Assembly: GCA_930367205.1 (NCBI GenBank)
Contig: OV884014.1
Span: forward strand, 77,293,104 to 77,357,103
Direction of reading: 5' to 3'
DNA: 64,000 nt
Origin: Acanthosoma haemorrhoidale
Lineage: Eukaryota; Arthropoda; Insecta; Hemiptera; Acanthosomatidae
Of this stretch, positions 51,201-57,200 are shown one piece after another. The notes beneath the pieces are model-generated. The model was not told where the DNA came from, did not search any database, and worked only from the letters and a program-made list of their open reading frames with translations. Numbering within the stretch: the first letter of the stretch is position 1; each line of letters starts with the position of its first letter. Position numbers and translations under genes: made by a program.

Positions 51201-54200
51201 TAGGTTTCTCTTAGTCAATTCTTTTGTTAGCATCTAATTCAGCATTTAAAATATCTTGTGAGGCTTCCATTATTATTAGTGTACATTTATCATTTCTGTT
51301 TCAGGATCTTCCTTTTTGTGGTCCAGGATCTGGATCTTCAGGTTTGTACTGTTATAATGTCACTATAAATTTCTATATGGACTGGATTATATAAATTGAT
51401 ACTGTATTGCATTGAACTCTGTTCCTTGATCTCAACAAGGGGAAGGCTGCACTTGTGGTCATCCTTACGCTTTTTTTTTAAAGTAGTATAAGGCAATATT
51501 TCATTTCTTTGAAAAATCAGTCATATATAGTATATAATTATTATGTACTTATAATGTTTCTAAAAAAACAGCTGAATTGTCAAATGTAACCAAACACCTA
51601 ATTGTAATTTTGTTTAACGTTTTTCATCAATCACAGGAGGTAATGTCGATGAAGTCATTCAGTTGTCAGGAAATGAAGAAGCAGAAGCTACGAAAGGGAA
51701 GCCATTAGGTACTGATAAACCACCATCAACAATATATCATTTGTTCATTCCATTGTCATTATTAATTGATGTATGATGTATGACAGCTTGCGAGATGTGC
51801 CTTAATTATGAAAGGGAGCTAGTGGAGAGCCAAAGACGTGTATCCGACCTGGAAAAAGAGGTGTCAGTGATGGACCGCCTCAAGGAAGAGCTCCAGCGTG
51901 AATCCTTCTTCCGCAAGCAGATGGAGGACAAGTGGCAAGAGAGCAAGGAACACCATAAGCAACAGGTCATTGGAATTGATCTTATAAATACTAGTTGGTA
52001 CAAGGATCAGTAGTCTCCACCATTTTTTTTTTAAAGATTTTTTTTACCGTCAAAAATTTTTTTAAATCAATTATAAACTAAATCGTATTATTTAAATATA
52101 TACAAAGTAAATGGCATATAACTCGTATAAATAGTGTCGATAGATATATGGAACTTGGTATGAATTTCGTAAAACATATTAAATGATTGTAAAAAAAATA
52201 CTCAGTATCATTGACTGGATACACCTGTTCATTTGATACCCTGTTGGGGCTTCCACATAGTGTGGTCATGTGAATGCATTTGTGTGGCACCAGACTTGTG
52301 ATAGTGAGTATATTTTTAATGACTTGTGATAGTGAGTATATTTTTAATGACCTTATTACAATAGCATGCCGGGAACTAGTGCTAGTGGTAATACTCTGTT
52401 TCAACTAGTTCCCCTGTGCAGTTATGATTGCCTTCACCAAATAAAGTAACAGATGTTTTCTGGTTACATGAATCAACCCTAAAAGTACAGTCCACTAGTT
52501 TTTAATGTTGCATATAGGTTGCAAAATAAAAAACTGTCCTGGTTCAACTCAATAAAACATAATTAATGGTTATCAATTAATGACTTACTTGGTAATAAAA
52601 AAAAAAATATATTTTCCTATCATATTAAGTAAAGTATCAAATTAAAGATCCCATCTCTTTGATTAATAATATCTAATTATTTTTATTTATTTTTTTTTTA
52701 CTGAAATTACACGAAGTCACTGAAATTCTGTGCACAGTTATAATTCAATCCGTATTTTACAAAGAGAGATGCTATTTTACTTGTTAGTTTCATTTAATGC
52801 CCTGGTAAAGCTTAAAATAAATCCAGCCTCATTGTAAATTATATTGTGTCAGAAATAATTAATTACTTGGGAATTTAAAGTAAATATTTTCCTATTGTTT
52901 TTGAACTGTAATTGCTCAGTTATTAAAACTGCTAATAAAATTGTGTTTGTAACTTCAACTCAACCTGTGATATTTTTAAGAGACTTGATAGTTTGCATGA
53001 TAGTTCCATTTGATGCTAAGATGATGTTAAAAATAAAAGTAATTTGCATAATATGCTGAGAGGTTTAGTGGTTTATTATTACTAAAAATATGTAGTCAGA
53101 TTACTGACATTTTTTTTGGAATATTTATTTGAAGTAGCTGTGGGGGAAAATTTCCATCTAGAGTGCCAATTAATTAGATAAACTGCTTTTGAATGTGTAT
53201 ATTAAATAAACCTTATGAAATCCAGGAGCTATAATAAAGAAAGACATTTTGACATTCCATGTGTCTGCCTCATGATTTAATTATATGATCAACTTTCTAT
53301 TGACTGCGATTAAAGTTAGCAAGGTCTTTTTTGTAGTCTATAAACTTATTTATTATACAATAAATCTAAAAAGAGAGGGATATGTTATTTCAGGTAACAG
53401 AACTTCAGCAAAAACAAGAAGTAAATGAAAGTTCTCTGAAGGAACTGCGCCAGACATATTTGAAAGCAAAGGATGATCTAACAAAGCAGTTCTTGAGGCT
53501 GTCTGAGGAGAGGAAGATCACTCAAGATAAGTTGGAGCGGTATGTTGTGTACAGTATTCAATATTTTCATACATTTACAAAAACAAAAAGGGTTGTGTTG
53601 GGTTCTCCTGAGCTATTTTTATTAAGACAATGAATATCTATTCTATTAGGAATTTCCACAAAATAGGAATGAGTAAAAGATAGTTATTATAGATTAAAAA
53701 TGTTCAAGACTAAACATTATTCCTGGCTTAATTGTTTATACAATAGACAAATGTTGAGATTAGTGAAAGAAAGACTAAAATGGAAAAAAAAAATTGAATG
53801 AAATAAGCTTTGATGCACTTATTGATGATGATTGATTGAACAGGTTACAATTAGAAAATGAGAACTTGATCGGTAAGTACAACCGCCACTCAGAAGACCT
53901 GCAAAACGAGGAGATCGATCTTCCCAACACCGTTGAGGTAATTAAACTATGACATGCACATTTATTTTAAATAACTTATTTAAAAACAAATATTATTTAT
54001 TTGTGAAAAAAAAACTTAATTTTTATAGTTGTGGCATGTCCTGTAAAAAAATAAATGATAAATGAATAGAATTGTATGATACATTTAAAATTGTTCTATA
54101 CATTTGTAGATTTATTTGTCCACATCATTCAATAATATCCTGAAAAAAAGTGAAAATTTTTATTCTGTTGAACTAATGTTTGAAAGTTAAATAAATTATT

Positions 54201-57200
54201 AGAAACAGATAAATTGTTTGTTGATTAGGGTCTGCAGGAAAGGTGGCTGGGCCAGCGAGAGGAACTGATTAAGGCAAGAGTGGGCCTTGAGCATAGTGAG
54301 GAGATGGTCAGGTCTCTCGAGTGCCTCTGTTCTGGTTCTGAAGCTAAGCAGCTTCAGCTAACCAACCGTCTTGTCATAGTTGAGTGAGTATATATTCTAT
54401 TGGTCAAATCTAACTGACTAATATAGGGGCATTCCTGCTTCTAGTCACAGATACTGATATAGATGAGAAACAAAAAGGAAAATCTACAGGTAGCCAATAA
54501 ATGTCAAATGGAAGTTTTATTTTAGTAAAGTGTGTACATCAAGGGTTATAAATTATTATTTTAATTGATAAAATATAGTATTAGCTAAAGAAAAAAAATA
54601 GTAACAGTGACGGGATTTAAATCCATGACTTCTTGATCTTCCTCCGATCAGGTGTTGTTTCAACTGACCCATCCTTGTGAAATCATACCTTAGTTAATTT
54701 CCAATCTCTTACGCCAGTCTCTCATAACTTATACAAATTATCCAGAGTGAAATGTTTCAAGGTTTGCTTTTTAAGGGAATATATTGTCAATTTACTAATA
54801 TAAAAAAAAATAATTAAACTTTTAAACTTATAATTTACTTTTTTTGAACTCAGGGAGGTCCTTGACCAAATTGTTTAATTAACATAAAAAAAAAAAAAGA
54901 CATTGTTTTTGAGTTCTTCACAATTTTTCCGTCTCGACTTCTCTTGGTCCAGCTCTTGTAGTATGTTTTGTTGATCTCGACACCCCAACTATAATGCTGC
55001 TTAAATGGTTTTCCGTAGATTCTGCATCCTTCATAATATTCAAATATTTATTAATTATTTCTATATGTTTTAATTATATATTTTTTCATATAATTTAAAA
55101 ATCTTTATATTTATAACTTTAACATTATCTCAAGGTTCTGTTAATAAAATTATAGGAAACTTCTGGCAAAAGGAATAATGGTTTTATTTACACACATTGA
55201 ATATATAAAAATTGATATACAAATTAAATACGTACGTAATAAAAGAATACTATTAAATCTAACTTTATGTATTATACTGGCCAGTGGTTCTTTGTGTTGC
55301 TATCTTCGATGGTCGTCTTCATTTGCGTGATTCGGATTAGCGTCTTCTTCTTATCTGCATCGCATGTTCCGGATTGTCTTACTGGAGCGTCCTTTCTTCT
55401 CTTGCCGGGTCCGGGTGAAAGTGATAAGGTCTGACCTCGTCCACCTACGAGGCCCTAGCGGAGCGTCGCTACCTGGGCTTCCTTCTCTGCCTGGTCCTGA
55501 TGAGAAAGTGATTCCTTTCGTTCTCTGTCAGTCTCTATCTTACCTACCGCTGCCTTCTTCACTTTCAACTCGTTATTTAATGCCAGTTGTTTCGGATATT
55601 TATACTTTGCTTAATTTACGTAGTTTATAAAATAAATGTTTACATTAGTTATGATATTATTTTTATTATAAATATTAATAATTAATATGACGACAATAAA
55701 ACGTTCATACTTTCATAGGCATGAACCCCGGATCGTCATTACGGTTTCAACGCTTGCTTTTTCCGAGTTTATTTAAACAAACACCATTAAAAATCATCAT
55801 ATTAAAATATCACAACAATATATTAATAATTTGACTAGTAATGTTGAATGTACATGTATGAGTAAATACGTAGAAATACAGTTGCTGAAAAAGAGAGGTT
55901 GAGAAGAGTCTCAATCAACTTTAAACAACTGGCATCTCCTTTCAAGCATCTCTAAAACAACTGATGAACTCCCAGGGTTCGATTTATTTCCCTTCTTTCG
56001 AATTACTCCTTAAAATAACATTGTGATATGTATCTAATATTTAACATATACCAAATATATATTTGTTACTGTCGTGCCACCAGGGTGTCAATGGCTTGGG
56101 CGAATAAGCTTGGTGTGACCTTGCTGTAGGTCTAGGTGCGTGCCGTATTGCCAGGGGGTGGCTAGCACTATGTTAATCTGACTCCATATCGTAGAGTGCC
56201 CTGACAGTGCACTGTGATTGTTGGAAGAATTAGAGGAATTTTGGGCAGTCTTGAAATGTTCACAATTCACCCCTGGAATCTAAGGATAGGCAAAACTGAC
56301 CAGATCCCAAAGGCGAAGGTAACCTTACTCCTTGTACCAAGGACTAGATGTAGACTGAAATGAGGTGGGAATGCCACTGGGAATTGTTAGATGTCCATAC
56401 CATCTTAGCTGTTGCCTAAATAAAAGAGGTCCCTTCCAGGAGTGCTAGTCTAATGAGTAGTAGCTAGGAGAGGTGGGGTGGTCGACATCGCCAAAGTTAG
56501 ATTTGGCGGGTAAAAGAGGAGAAGAGGTGGAGGTGTAGATGAATATAAAGGCCATGGTTCAAATATAGAAGTGAGCACCAGAGCTGTTGTAAGTGACAGT
56601 TGAAGAGGGAGATTAAGACTGTGGCTGGTTGGGTTATATAGGTGGGGTCAAGGGTCACACTGTTCAGTGTGTACCAATCAGAATCTCGTGGCCTCGGCAC
56701 CTTCAAGTAGCACTTCAGGCTACTGTACTGCCGGTGATCTAGTATACTCCCATGAGCCTCCACTAGTACTTTGTGATTTACTTCATTATATTAAGTTTTA
56801 CAAGAGAGTACTGTGGTACTAATCTGCATACATAGTAAAAATAATATGATCAGGTGTTCAGAGGGGAGTAGAGCTTTTTTCACTGCTGGGAGCAGTGCGG
56901 ATAAACCTCTGTTAGGACCTCACCATTGTGGGTCAGTGGAGGCTGCGCCAGCACATTTACATGTAATGCTGTAAAATGCAAACCATTCTTGGTACCTATT
57001 AAGAAGTATATTGTATTAATAATTTGAACCTGGGACCTTCTGATTCCCATTCAGGTGCTATTCGAACTAGGTTATGCCTGTTGTGTTCGGATGATCAGAC
57101 AGTTAACAAGGCCCACTAAGGTTAAGAAGGTAACAGGTTGGATGGGGTTGCCTAGTTGGAAGGGCATCTGAGTGTAAATGAGGAGAAGGTGGCAATGAAT

